The position numbers and the translations under genes were made by a program. A stretch of 64,000 nucleotides of DNA from assembly GCF_000963925.1 (NCBI RefSeq), contig NZ_BAMV01000008.1:186001-250000 (forward strand), read 5' to 3'. Shown here piece after piece: positions 28,927-38,074 of this stretch; the stretch's first letter is position 1, and every line of letters starts with the position of its first letter. The DNA is from Acetobacter cibinongensis (GTDB lineage: Bacteria > Pseudomonadota > Alphaproteobacteria > Acetobacterales > Acetobacteraceae). The notes below the pieces were generated by a model. It saw only the letters and a program-made list of their open reading frames with translations. It ran no database searches and had not been told where the DNA came from.

Positions 28927-31900
28927 GGCGCAGCCTGTTCCGGGTGATGCGTCTGTTTGCCTTGCCGCCACGTTGCCCAGCGATGACCCCACGTATCAAG
29001 CGTGAGGTAAATGACAGGGGTGGTGAACAGGGTAAGAAGCTGCGAGAGCGCAAGGCCGCCGATAATAGCCAGACCCAAGGGGTAGCGGAGTTCAGATCCA
29101 GTGCCCTGCGAAATAACCATAGGAACAGCCCCCAGCATGGCGGCCAAGGTGGTCATGAGAATGGGGCGGAAACGCAGTGTTGCGGCCTGCCGTATGGATT
29201 GTAGAGAGTCCATGCCATGTTCACGCTCCGCTTCCAGCGCGAAGTCGATCATCATGATGGCGTTTTTCTTCACAATACCAATCAGCAGAACAATGCCGAT
29301 AATACCCATGACATCCAGCCCGGCACCCGCGACCCACAGTGTCAACAACGCCCCAATGGCGGCGGAGGGCAGGGTGGAGAGAATGGTGACGGGGTGAATG
29401 AAGCTCTCGTACAAAATACCCAGCACGATATACACGGCGATAAGTGCTGCCGCGACTAGGAAGATTTCGTTGCTGAGAGACCCTTCAAACGCAGCCGCAG
29501 TCCCCTGAAAGGATGTCTGGAAAGACGCTGGCAGCTTGATCTCTTCTTCTACCTTGCGGATGGCTGCCGTGGCGTCCCCCAAAGAATAGCCGGGGGCAAG
29601 GTTGAACGAAATGGTTGTGGCCGGGAACTGCCCGAAATGGGTAATGAGCAGCGGCGCAGTATCATGAGTAACAGTTGTAACAGCCGGTAGGGGCACCAGC
29701 CCGGATGTTGGGGACCGGGTTGGGCCGGATGCACTTTCACCCGAGTTCCCGCTAATACCGGGCAGATATAGCTGGTTGAGCGAGAACAGACTGTTCTGAA
29801 AACGAGGGTCTGCTTCCAGAATGACACGGTACTGGTTGGACTGCGTGTAGATGGTAGAGATCTGACGCTGGCCGAAAGAGTCATACAACACGTTGTCGAT
29901 TGTTTGCGGTGTGATGGAATACCGCGCACCGGTTGTACGGTCGAGCGTAACCTTGGCCACCAGCCCCTGCGCCTGAAGATCCGATGTTACATCAGAAAGC
30001 GCAGGTTCTGCCCGCAGGCGTTCCAGCAGCTTGGGAACCCATGTGTTGAAAGCGCTGTATTCCGGGTTTTCAAGCAGGAACTGATACTGTGTTGCGGTGA
30101 CGGTCGTGTCCAGTGAAAGGTCCTGCACTGGCTGCATGTAGAGCTTGATGCCAGTAACCTGCGCTGTTTCCTGCGACAGGCGGCGCGCAACCTCAGCGGC
30201 ACTGCTGGAACGGGCGTCATGGTCCTTCAGGTTGATCAGGAAACGGCCCTGGTTGAGGGTTGCGTTCTGACCATCCACCCCAACGAAGGAAGAAATGGAC
30301 ACGACATCCGGATCTTTAAGAATAACCTTGGCCAGATCCTGCTGATGGGTCTTCATGCTCTCGAAAGAGATGGACTGTGCAGCAACAGAGATACCCTGAA
30401 TAACGCCAGTATCCTGCTGCGGAAAAAAGCCTTTGGGGATGACATAGGCCAGCACGCCAGTCAGAACCAGTGTCCCTACCGCTACCAGAAGGGTTGTTAC
30501 GCGGTAGGCCAGCACAACGTCCAACGCCCGGTCATAGGCGGCAATCAGTTTTTCGGTTGCAATTTCAACTTTTGCGGACCAGCGCTGGAAACGGGTGGTT
30601 GCGCTGCTGGCGTCGTGCGGGCGCTCGGTCAGGATACGGGCGCACATCATGGGCACCAGCGTAAGGGAGACTATGGCTGACAGAACAATGGTGACAGACA
30701 GTGTCAGAGCGAATTCATGGAAGAGGCGCCCGACAACATCGCCCATGAACAGGAGCGGGATAAGCACGGCAATAAGAGAAATGGTCAGCGAGATAATGGT
30801 AAACCCGATTTCTCCGGCCCCTTTGATGGAGGCGGACATACGGTCTTCACCCATTTCGACATACCGCGAAATGTTCTCGATCATGACGATGGCATCATCC
30901 ACAACAAAGCCCGTTGCGATGGTGAGCGCCATAAGAGAGAGGTTATCCAGCGAGAAGCCCAGCAGATACATGATCGCCAATGTGCCTACGATAGAAAGCG
31001 GCACAGATAGGCTGGGGATGATGGTTGCGGGAATATTGCGCAGGAAAACAAAAATGACGGCAACAACCAGAACCAGTGCCATAAAAAGCTCGAACTCAAC
31101 ATCCGCAACGGAGGCGCGGATGGTTGTGGTTCGGTCCGTCAGGGGGACGATATCAATACCCGGAGGGAGCGATTTGCGAAGCTGAGGCAAGGCGTCCTTG
31201 ATGTTGTCCACAACCGCAATCACGTTGGCGCCGGGCTGGCGCTGGACGTTCATGATCAACGCAGGCGTCAGGTTGGACCATGCTGCCAGTTGGGTATTTT
31301 CCGCCCCAATCACCACAGAGGCAACATCCCTCAAGCGAATGGGGCCGCTGTTCTGGTACGCAATAACCTGATTGAGCAGGGTGTCTATGGAGGTAATCTG
31401 CCCGTCAACACGCAGGGTTGCCGCACGGGTAGCGCCGTCAAATGTCCCGGTGGGAGAATTGACGTTCACGTTGCCAATGGTTGTTCGCAGGGTATCCAGA
31501 TCAATGCCGTAAGAGGTCAGCTTGGGAATATTGACCTGAACCCGGATAGCCTTGCGGTTACCCCCCGACAGAGAGACAAGTCCCACGCCTGAAATCTGGC
31601 TGATTTTTTGGGCCAGTCGCGTGTCAACGTAGTCTTCCACCTCCGGCAGCGGAATGGTGGCGGAGGTGATGCCTAGCGTGAGGACAGGGGTATCAGCCGG
31701 ATTTACCTTGGCGTAAATTGGCGGCGCGGGCAGGTCGCTCGGCAGGAGCGAGTTCGCCTGATTGATGGCTGCCTGCACCTCCTGCTCTGCCACATCCATG
31801 GACATGGTCAGGTTGAAACGCAGGGTAATGACGGAAGCCCCGCCCGACGAGCGGGAGGTCATCTGGTCAAGGCCCGGCATTTGCCCGAACTGCGTTTCCA

Positions 31901-32099
31901 GCGGTGCCGTGACCGATGTTGCCATGACATCCGGCCCGGCACCGGGGTAGAAGGTCTCAACTGTAACGGTTGGATAATCTACCTGTGGCAGGGCGGAGAT
32001 AGGCAGAAAATGATAGCCCAGTAACCCTGCCATCAGGATGGCAAACATGAGCAGGGTTGTGGCTACCGGCCTGCGGATAAAGAGGGCAGAAGGATTCAC
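28923..32099 (-). CDS. mdtB: RND multidrug efflux transporter, MdtB-like subunit
   Basis: Second RND pump subunit, 1058 residues. N-terminus [33 protein letters not shown] is typical of MdtB. The segment-4 aspartate pair occurs in [20 protein letters not shown], and GKPKKNA-type loops appear as [20 protein letters not shown]. The periplasmic docking region carries a short Gly/Ser/Pro insert ([17 protein letters not shown]). Start and stop both overlap neighbours by 4 nt, so mdtA-mdtB-mdtC are translationally coupled. In E. coli the MdtBC pair exports bile salts, novobiocin and metal-chelated compounds; the substrates here are unknown. Confidence 0.9.
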   Translation of the reverse strand: MNPSALFIRRPVATTLLMFAILMAGLLGYHFLPISALPQVDYPTVTVETFYPGAGPDVMATSVTAPLETQFGQMPGLDQMTSRSSGGASVITLRFNLTMSMDVAEQEVQAAINQANSLLPSDLPAPPIYAKVNPADTPVLTLGITSATIPLPEVEDYVDTRLAQKISQISGVGLVSLSGGNRKAIRVQVNIPKLTSYGIDLDTLRTTIGNVNVNSPTGTFDGATRAATLRVDGQITSIDTLLNQVIAYQNSGPIRLRDVASVVIGAENTQLAAWSNLTPALIMNVQRQPGANVIAVVDNIKDALPQLRKSLPPGIDIVPLTDRTTTIRASVADVEFELFMALVLVVAVIFVFLRNIPATIIPSLSVPLSIVGTLAIMYLLGFSLDNLSLMALTIATGFVVDDAIVMIENISRYVEMGEDRMSASIKGAGEIGFTIISLTISLIAVLIPLLFMGDVVGRLFHEFALTLSVTIVLSAIVSLTLVPMMCARILTERPHDASSATTRFQRWSAKVEIATEKLIAAYDRALDVVLAYRVTTLLVAVGTLVLTGVLAYVIPKGFFPQQDTGVIQGISVAAQSISFESMKTHQQDLAKVILKDPDVVSISSFVGVDGQNATLNQGRFLINLKDHDARSSSAAEVARRLSQETAQVTGIKLYMQPVQDLSLDTTVTATQYQFLLENPEYSAFNTWVPKLLERLRAEPALSDVTSDLQAQGLVAKVTLDRTTGARYSITPQTIDNVLYDSFGQRQISTIYTQSNQYRVILEADPRFQNSLFSLNQLYLPGISGNSGESASGPTRSPTSGLVPLPAVTTVTHDTAPLLITHFGQFPATTISFNLAPGYSLGDATAAIRKVEEEIKLPASFQTSFQGTAAAFEGSLSNEIFLVAAALIAVYIVLGILYESFIHPVTILSTLPSAAIGALLTLWVAGAGLDVMGIIGIVLLIGIVKKNAIMMIDFALEAEREHGMDSLQSIRQAATLRFRPILMTTLAAMLGAVPMVISQGTGSELRYPLGLAIIGGLALSQLLTLFTTPVIYLTLDTWGHRWATWRQGKQTHHPEQAAP

Positions 32100-33394
32100 T
32101 GCGCTGACGTGCCTGCTGGGGTGTCGGGTTTATCGGTTTTGGTCGCGGCTGGAATGGTCACTTTAGCCCCAGCGCGCAGGTGGTCCGTGCCGTCTGTCAC
32201 AACGCGGTCACCAACCTTCAGGCCAGAGCTGACGACAGTGCGTGTACCATCGGAAATACCAATGGTTACGGTACGGACATCCACCGTGTTGTCATCTTTC
32301 ACCACATAGACAAACTGACCGGATGGCCCTGTTTGAAGGGAGGCCGCAGGAACGAGGATGACATCCTGCAAGGTTTTGACCAGCAGGCGCGCGTTAACGA
32401 ACTGGTTGGGGAACAGATGTTCATCCGTATTCGTGTAGATAGCACGCAGGCGTACGGTGCCTGTGGCGGTATCAATCTGGCTATCCAGCACGCTGACCGT
32501 GCCGTCTGCAATTTTTTTGGTGTTGGAGCTGTCCCATGCCTCAACAGGCAAGGAGCCGGTGGCGCGGAGTTGCTCTGCCACCTGCGGCAACTGATCCTGC
32601 GGCAGGGTGAAAATAACGGAAATAGGCTGCATCTGTGTCAGGACGGCAAGGCCGCCAGACTGACCTGCTGAGAGGTAGTTGCCTTTATCCACCGCACGAA
32701 TACCTATGCGGCCATCAACAGGGGCTACAATGTGACAGTAAACAAGCTGAAGTTTCTGGGCATCCACCAATGCCTGATCAGACTTTACCGTTCCTTCAAG
32801 CTGCTCGACCGTAAATTCCTGATCACGCGCGGTTTTGGCATCAATACTGTCCTGCTTGATAAGGCGCTGGTAGCGGCCGTTATCAACGCGGGCCTGCGCC
32901 AGTTGTGCCTTGTCCCGTGCTAGCTGGCCTTCGTACTGGTCCAGCAAAACCTGATAGGGGCGCGGGTCGATAATGGCCAGAAGGTCGCCCTTATGGACAT
33001 GCTGACCTTCCGTAAACAGAACATCTGTCAGGTAGCCCTCAACGCGGGTTTGTACCGTGACATTGGTAATGGGCACCACTGTGCCAAGTTCAGTCAGCAC
33101 AACGGGCATGGTGCCGTGCTGGACAACTTCAACCGCAACAGGCTGTGCATCGGCTGCTCCGGCATCTGCCGCAGGGGCGGTGCTGGCCTGGGTGGCCGCA
33201 CTATGCCGGTGGTGCTTGCCTGTTGTCTGCTTTGCCCCATGCGGCCAGAATGCAAACGCCAGAAGGCATACGCCAGCAACGGCAACGCCGCTCCAGATAA
33301 GACGTTTTTTCTTGGCAGATGTGCGGGGCGGGTGGGGTGAATCGGATCGAGGGTCCGTGGTATGGTTATCCATAGGGCGCGCTTGGTCGTTCAC
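32096..33394 (-). CDS. mdtA: RND efflux periplasmic adaptor, MdtA-like
   Basis: Membrane-fusion protein joining the RND pump to the outer-membrane channel. The 432-residue product has an N-terminal membrane anchor ([19 protein letters not shown]) and a low-complexity linker. The lipoyl half-motifs ([30 protein letters not shown] and [20 protein letters not shown]) flank a helical hairpin, and a beta-barrel domain follows. The first codon is GTG at 33394; an ATG at 33373 is an equally possible start because neither has a clear RBS. First gene of the pump operon. A possible promoter lies upstream at 33459-33486. Confidence 0.9.
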   Translation of the reverse strand: MNDQARPMDNHTTDPRSDSPHPPRTSAKKKRLIWSGVAVAGVCLLAFAFWPHGAKQTTGKHHRHSAATQASTAPAADAGAADAQPVAVEVVQHGTMPVVLTELGTVVPITNVTVQTRVEGYLTDVLFTEGQHVHKGDLLAIIDPRPYQVLLDQYEGQLARDKAQLAQARVDNGRYQRLIKQDSIDAKTARDQEFTVEQLEGTVKSDQALVDAQKLQLVYCHIVAPVDGRIGIRAVDKGNYLSAGQSGGLAVLTQMQPISVIFTLPQDQLPQVAEQLRATGSLPVEAWDSSNTKKIADGTVSVLDSQIDTATGTVRLRAIYTNTDEHLFPNQFVNARLLVKTLQDVILVPAASLQTGPSGQFVYVVKDDNTVDVRTVTIGISDGTRTVVSSGLKVGDRVVTDGTDHLRAGAKVTIPAATKTDKPDTPAGTSAQ

Positions 33395-33458
33395 CTGAAA
33401 TTATTGACTGGAAACGTACGAAATAGCCGCACCGGCTTTTGACGGCGTGCCGGGCAGG

Positions 33459-33486
33459 TAGATAGCTATGCCAGAGTCAGTGCCAA
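33459..33486 (-). promoter_or_regulatory. Promoter candidate for the mdtABC operon
   Basis: Read on the minus strand, TTGGCA (33486-33481) is followed after 16 bp by TATCTA (33464-33459). It lies 65 bp before the mdtA start in a 242-bp gap that otherwise shows no gene. Confidence 0.35.
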
Positions 33487-33636
33487 TAAGAAACAAATAA
33501 AAGCACAAACCCACAGCTCCCGAGAGTGAAAAGCAGTTTAACCTATCCAAGTTTGGAAGGGGGGCCAAGGATATTGGGCCGAAAACTGGGTTTATATTAA
33601 AAATGACATATGCAAATGGCCAGCAAGAGGCTGATT

Positions 33637-35031
33637 TTATGCCTTTTTACCGGTTAAAACAGCGCCCGCATTGGGGGCGAGCCGCGCGGCTGCCGGGGTG
33701 GCCAGTAACGAGATAAACCCGACCACCAGAAACGCTATGACAAAGTCATGTGGCGTGGGTTCAGAATGGAAATTCAGGATGCCCGTTAGGGTCAGGGTGC
33801 CTGCGGCAATGCAAATGCCCAAAGAGAGCATCAGTTGCTGCATGGTGGCATAAAAGCTGGTTGCGGCACTCATGCGGCTGGCCGGAATATCGGCATAGGC
33901 AATGGTGTTGTAGGCCGAAAATTGTACGGATTGCGCCATGCCGGACGCCAGCAGGATGGCTGCCAGAACCCAGAGCGATTGCCCACGATGATACTGGGCC
34001 AAAAGTGCGGCCAGTATGCCTGCGGAAAGTCCGTTTGTGACCAAAACCCGCCGGAAGCCCCATTTACGCAGTATGGCGGGCACAAATGGCCTTATGCCAA
34101 TTGCCCCAACAGGGGCCAGGAAAGTCACCATGCCGCTTTGTGCGGCCGTCATGCCGGTGCCAATTTGCAGGAAGGTTGGCAGCAGAAAGGGGAAGGCCCC
34201 CACGGCAATGCGGGAGGCTGCACCCCCTATGACCGAAATGCGGAACGTGTCTGTGGCCAGAAGGCGGAAGTCCAGCAAGGGAGCGCGGATGCGCTGGGCA
34301 TGAAGGCCGTAAATGCTCATCAGGCCCGTGCCCATCAGCAGAAGCGTGAGAATAAGGCTTTTAGTGCCCTCATTGTGGCTGAACAGTTCCGCGACAAGAG
34401 AGAGGAGGGCCAGCCCGCCCCCGGCAAGAAACATGCCCTTGAGGTCAAATGGTGGCGGATGCTTCTCCCTGACTTCCGGAATGAAGCGCCGGGTGAGGAT
34501 AAGGCCGATAATGCCAACCGGTATATTAAGGTAAAAATTCCACCGCCAAGAAAGATAGGTGGTGATAAAGCCGCCTACAACCGGCCCGAGCAGAGGGCCA
34601 AGTGTTGCGGGCAGCATCATCCACGTCATGGTGCGGACAAGCTCTTCCCGTGGGGTGCTGCGTAAAACCACAAGGCGGCCAACCGGCACCATCAGTGCTC
34701 CGCCAATGCCTTGCAATGTGCGCATACAAGCCAGAAACGTAAGGCTATGCGCGGATGCGCAGGCAACCGAACACAAGACAAACATAATAATGGCCCCGCT
34801 CAGCACGGTGCGGCTGCCCAGCCGGTCTGCCAAAGCGCCGGAAGCGGGGATAAATATGGCCAAACCAATAATATATGCAGTCAGCGCAACAGACGTTGCA
34901 ACCGTATCCACATGTAAACTGTTAGCAATGGATGGGAGGGCTGTTGAAAGAATGGTGCCATCAAGTTGCTCCATAAACAGCATGGAAGCGACAATAAGGG
35001 CTGTGAGATGAACGCGGCTGAGTGACACCAT
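33637..35031 (-). CDS. MFS drug exporter of the DHA2 (EmrB/QacA-like) family
   Basis: Inner-membrane proton-coupled exporter, 464 residues, with 13-14 hydrophobic segments. The antiporter motifs fit the 14-segment DHA2 family: FMEQLDGTILSTALPSIA in segment 1, GALADRLGSRTV in loop 2-3, and GPLLGPVVGGFITTYLSWRWNFYLNIPVG in segment 5. Unlike emrB in this window it has no adaptor gene beside it, so it may export into the periplasm, from where the neighbouring RND pump could pick substrates up. The C-terminus lies 242 bp from mdtA. Start ATG 35031; the RBS is weak. Confidence 0.85.
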   Translation of the reverse strand: MVSLSRVHLTALIVASMLFMEQLDGTILSTALPSIANSLHVDTVATSVALTAYIIGLAIFIPASGALADRLGSRTVLSGAIIMFVLCSVACASAHSLTFLACMRTLQGIGGALMVPVGRLVVLRSTPREELVRTMTWMMLPATLGPLLGPVVGGFITTYLSWRWNFYLNIPVGIIGLILTRRFIPEVREKHPPPFDLKGMFLAGGGLALLSLVAELFSHNEGTKSLILTLLLMGTGLMSIYGLHAQRIRAPLLDFRLLATDTFRISVIGGAASRIAVGAFPFLLPTFLQIGTGMTAAQSGMVTFLAPVGAIGIRPFVPAILRKWGFRRVLVTNGLSAGILAALLAQYHRGQSLWVLAAILLASGMAQSVQFSAYNTIAYADIPASRMSAATSFYATMQQLMLSLGICIAAGTLTLTGILNFHSEPTPHDFVIAFLVVGFISLLATPAAARLAPNAGAVLTGKKA

Positions 35032-35139
35032 GCTAGTCAGAGACGCGTTTTTGCGGTCTGATGCAACAGCCGACCACGCACTATTACCGCTTTTTTAAGC
35101 GGATGTGTGTGGGAACACGATAACAAAAGGAGACGCCAA

Positions 35140-35445
35140 ATGGCTGACGATAAACTGAAAAACGTGTCCAACAAGGTTGAAGGTCTGGTTGATGAAACCA
35201 AAGGACGCGTCAAAGACGCCGTGGGTGGTCTGACGGGTGATCTGGGGTTGCAGGCTGAAGGTAAGTTTGACCAGTTCACTGGCGCCGCCCAGCAGGACTT
35301 TGCTGACCTGTACGAAGAAGGTGAAGGCGTGGTGGAAAAAGCCGTGACCTTAGTGCGTGATAAACCCCTGCTGTCACTGGGTATTGTGTCCGTGGTTGGC
35401 CTGCTGGTTGGCTGGCTGCTTTTCCCACGTGGCAAACGTTCCTAA
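35140..35445 (+). CDS. CsbD-like small stress protein with C-terminal membrane segment
   Basis: 101 residues from the ATG at 35140 (MADDKLKNVSNKVEGLVDETKGRVKDAVGG) with AAGGAG as RBS. The N-terminal half matches the CsbD pattern of short repeated amphipathic helices (KVEGLVDETKGRVKDAVG, LQAEGKFDQFTGAAQQD). The C-terminus is a membrane segment ending in basic residues (PLLSLGIVSVVGLLVGWLLFPRG), like the DUF883-type protein at 23501. CsbD proteins are general-stress induced in other bacteria. Divergent from the MFS exporter; the rnhB-ccrM leader starts right after its stop. Confidence 0.75.
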   Translation: MADDKLKNVSNKVEGLVDETKGRVKDAVGGLTGDLGLQAEGKFDQFTGAAQQDFADLYEEGEGVVEKAVTLVRDKPLLSLGIVSVVGLLVGWLLFPRGKRS

Positions 35446-35454
35446 AAAAATACC

Positions 35455-35544
35455 GACTCCGAGTCTTGCGCTCGGAGTCAAAAAGTGATTCTCCTTGCCT
35501 CACAGAGTCGGTGATGGTGCGACTCGGTAATTTTAACCGAGTCG
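35455..35544. promoter_or_regulatory. Cluster of seven GANTC (CcrM) sites in the rnhB-ccrM leader
   Basis: GANTC occurs at 35455, 35461, 35475, 35487, 35505, 35521 and 35539, seven in 89 bp against about one per 256 bp expected. Two perfect 9-bp inverted repeats each span 25 bp: GACTCCGAG / CTCGGAGTC at 35455-35479 and CGACTCGGT / ACCGAGTCG at 35520-35544. Each arm contains a site. The sites are the methylation targets of the enzyme encoded two genes downstream, which points to methylation-dependent control of ccrM. Confidence 0.8.
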
Positions 35545-35569
35545 TTCCAAATCAGTCGAAAGAGGGGCA

Positions 35570-36199
35570 ATGCCGGATTTTACGCGGGAAATGCAACACG
35601 GTGGGCGTGTGGCGGGAGTGGATGAAGTGGGTCGTGGCCCGCTTGCTGGTCCTGTCGTGGCTGCCGCAGTCGTGTTTGCCGCTGGCGTGCCGGATGACCT
35701 GGCTGCCGTTATTGATGATTCCAAAAAACTGAAGCCAGTGCTGCGTGAGGCCATAGCCGCACGCCTGCCCACTGTGCCGGGTATTGAAATTGGGCTTGGC
35801 GCAGCTTCCACCTCTGAAATTGACGACATGAATATCCATCATGCCGCACATCTGGCCATGCAGCGTGCTGTAGCACGTCTGCCAAGCCTGCCGGATCATG
35901 TGCTGGTTGATGGCAACAAGACCCCGGATTTTGGGTGCAGCACACAAACGCTGGTTGGCGGTGACGGCCTGAGCCTGTCTATCGCGGCGGCGTCCATCAT
36001 CGCCAAAGTGGTGCGCGATCGCATCATGGCGCGTCTGGATGCCCGTTGGCCTGCTTATGGGTGGGACAGGAATGCCGGTTACGGCACGCCTGTGCACCGG
36101 CATGCGCTGACCACAGTGGGCGTCACCCCGCATCATCGTAAAACTTTCGGCACAGTACGCCGGCAACTTGAATTTTTTAACAGGGAGGGCCGGGCATGA
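35570..36199 (+). CDS. rnhB: Ribonuclease HII
   Basis: Endonuclease that nicks RNA in RNA-DNA hybrids and at single ribonucleotides in DNA. 209 residues. The acidic active site is present: [15 protein letters not shown] (Asp-Glu), [10 protein letters not shown] (Asp) and [13 protein letters not shown] further on. Start ATG at 35570 with AAGAGGGGCA upstream. It overlaps ccrM by 4 nt (ATGA), so the two are coupled; rnhB-ccrM linkage is common in Alphaproteobacteria. The GANTC-rich leader lies directly upstream. Confidence 0.96.
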   Translation: MPDFTREMQHGGRVAGVDEVGRGPLAGPVVAAAVVFAAGVPDDLAAVIDDSKKLKPVLREAIAARLPTVPGIEIGLGAASTSEIDDMNIHHAAHLAMQRAVARLPSLPDHVLVDGNKTPDFGCSTQTLVGGDGLSLSIAAASIIAKVVRDRIMARLDARWPAYGWDRNAGYGTPVHRHALTTVGVTPHHRKTFGTVRRQLEFFNREGRA

Positions 36200-37329
36200 G
36201 CGGCGCACAATCAATGGGCATGGAACTGCCTCTGGACCAGATTCTGCGCGGCGAATGTGTGGAAACCATGCGTGGCCTGCCTTCAGGCTCCGTGGACTGC
36301 ATTTTTGCAGACCCGCCTTATAACCTTCAGTTGCGTGGTGAACTGCGCCGCCCGGATGACAGTCTTGTTGATGGGGTGGATGACGACTGGGATAAATTCA
36401 CAGACCTTCAGGCCTACGACAAGTTCACGCGGGACTGGCTGACGGAAGCGCACCGGGTGCTACATAAAGATGGCACCATGTGGGTAATTGGGTCTTACCA
36501 CAATATTTTCCGCATCGGGGCTATTCTGCAGGATCTGGGATTCTGGATCCTGAACGATATTGTGTGGCGGAAGTCCAACCCTATGCCTAACTTTCGTGGG
36601 CGGCGCTTTACCAATGCGCACGAAACCATGATCTGGGTGGCAAAAAGCGAAACAAGCCGCTACCGCTTCAACTATCAGGCCATGAAAGCCCTGAATGATG
36701 ATGTGCAGATGCGGTCAGACTGGTATTTGCCCCTTTGCACCGGGAATGAGCGCCTGCGGAACGAGCATGGCCTGAAGCTGCACCCGACACAAAAGCCTGA
36801 AAGCTTGCTGCACCGGGTTATTCTGGCCTCCACCGCTGTTGGGGATGTGGTGCTTGACCCGTTCACAGGCACGGGCACAACACCGGCTATGGCCCGTCGG
36901 TTGCGCCGCCGCTTTATAGGAATTGAGCGTCACCCGGACTATGTGGCGGCTGCACGAGACCGCGTTGAGCGTGAAGTGCCACTGGCCGAGGACGCCGTAC
37001 AGGCAACGCCTGATAAGCGCGAAACGCCACGTGTACCGTTTGGTAGTCTGGTGGAGCAGGGGTTGATTGGTGCCGGTGTTGCCTTGTGTGACAAGAAGCA
37101 GCGCGTTCAGGCAACGGTTGCACCGGATGGTACGCTGGTGAGTGGCACGAAGCGCGGTTCCATTCACAAAATGGGCGCTATGCTGACAAATGCTCCCTCC
37201 TGCAACGGTTGGACATTCTGGCACTTTGAGCGGAATGGAGAATTGCTGCCTCTGGATGTGCTGCGGCAGGAAAGTCTGGCCTTGGCACAACAGACTATGG
37301 AAATGGCGTTACAAACGGCGGTTGGCTAA
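36196..37329 (+). CDS. ccrM: Cell-cycle regulated DNA adenine methyltransferase (GANTC-specific)
   Basis: Methylates adenine in GANTC; in Alphaproteobacteria its timed synthesis late in replication links methylation state to the cell cycle. The 377-residue product is a beta-class N6-adenine methyltransferase. The catalytic [16 protein letters not shown] motif comes first (about residues 37-52) and the SAM-binding [13 protein letters not shown] later. It follows Caulobacter CcrM closely through [39 protein letters not shown] and HPTQKPE. The C-terminal extension with [12 protein letters not shown] and [13 protein letters not shown] is the domain specific to CcrM orthologues. Followed by a bidirectional terminator. 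Confidence 0.96.
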   Translation: MSGAQSMGMELPLDQILRGECVETMRGLPSGSVDCIFADPPYNLQLRGELRRPDDSLVDGVDDDWDKFTDLQAYDKFTRDWLTEAHRVLHKDGTMWVIGSYHNIFRIGAILQDLGFWILNDIVWRKSNPMPNFRGRRFTNAHETMIWVAKSETSRYRFNYQAMKALNDDVQMRSDWYLPLCTGNERLRNEHGLKLHPTQKPESLLHRVILASTAVGDVVLDPFTGTGTTPAMARRLRRRFIGIERHPDYVAAARDRVEREVPLAEDAVQATPDKRETPRVPFGSLVEQGLIGAGVALCDKKQRVQATVAPDGTLVSGTKRGSIHKMGAMLTNAPSCNGWTFWHFERNGELLPLDVLRQESLALAQQTMEMALQTAVG

Positions 37330-37348
37330 AACAAAACTGCCTGCGTAA

Positions 37349-37381
37349 TAAAAAAGCCGCTCATAAAGAGCGGCTTTTTTT
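37349..37381. terminator. Bidirectional terminator between ccrM and the ankyrin-like gene
   Basis: AAAAAAGCCGCTC, loop ATAAA, GAGCGGCTTTTTTT. It serves both convergent genes. Confidence 0.93.
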
Positions 37382-37398
37382 GTTTGAACTGCTTAGGC

Positions 37399-38004
37399 TT
37401 ATCTGCCGCCGAACCCGAGAAAGCCGATTTCCGGCTTGGCTGTGCCGCCAGACTGATCATAACGAGTGCCATAGCGTGACGTCTTGCTCGGGGCTTTGCC
37501 TGCACCGATTGTAAGATGGCCCGAACCATTTTCCATGCTCATGCTCGGCTCGCCGGTTGCCACGGCGGTGCGTGCCCCTTGTTCGTCCGCGCTGCGGAGG
37601 GAGAGCAGTAGGAAGGTGATGGGGTTACGGTTCAGGTCAATGGACATTTCAAGCGGCGTCTGTCCCAGAATATTCCGGTGATACATGTCCGCGCCACGGT
37701 TGATAGATTCTTTGGCCGCACTGACGCTGCCACGATTAATGGCGTCAAACAGGGCAGCGGTTGGCTCCATGTCCGCATTGGCATGTTCACCGTCATCTTC
37801 CTCATTCCCTGCGCCGGGAATGGCGGCCGGTGGGGCTGCGCGTTTGGCTTCTTTGGCAGCCTCAGCTTTTTGCTGGGCTTCTTCCGCAGCGGCCTGCTGC
37901 TCCTGCTCACGGGCGGATTGCGCCCAGGCGGAGGCAGGAAGGGCAACTGCCAGAAAACCAGAGCAGGCCAAAGTAGCCGGAAGAATGCGGAACAAGCGGG
38001 TCAT
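37399..38004 (-). CDS. Secreted ankyrin-repeat-like protein
   Basis: 201 residues with a signal peptide (LPATLACSGFLAVALPASAWAQ, cleavage after AWA). A charged Ala/Glu/Lys coiled stretch follows (EQEQQAAAEEAQQKAEAAKEAKRAA). Then comes at least one degenerate ankyrin unit pair (ALFDAINRGSVSAAKESINRGADMY and LGQTPLEMSIDLNRNPITFLLLS). The C-terminal tail is Gly/Ser-rich and ends LGFGGR. It is probably periplasmic. I cannot name a function; ankyrin units suggest protein binding. The gene stands alone between the ccrM terminator and the vWA operon. Confidence 0.7.
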   Translation of the reverse strand: MTRLFRILPATLACSGFLAVALPASAWAQSAREQEQQAAAEEAQQKAEAAKEAKRAAPPAAIPGAGNEEDDGEHANADMEPTAALFDAINRGSVSAAKESINRGADMYHRNILGQTPLEMSIDLNRNPITFLLLSLRSADEQGARTAVATGEPSMSMENGSGHLTIGAGKAPSKTSRYGTRYDQSGGTAKPEIGFLGFGGR

Positions 38005-38074
38005 GTTCTGTCCATACGGAAAACGATAACAGCCAAACTATCACATTGGCAGGACGGCGGGAAGAAGAAGCCGC

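Noticed and set aside
28927-28992. Extended N-terminus of the MdtC-like pump
   Set aside because: The extra 22 residues lie within the mdtB 3' end, while the GTG at 28926 overlaps the mdtB stop and gives the family N-terminus.
35455-35479. First GANTC hairpin as a terminator of the csbD-like gene
   Set aside because: On the plus strand the stem is followed by A, not T. The T-run appears only when read leftward, where no gene would use it.
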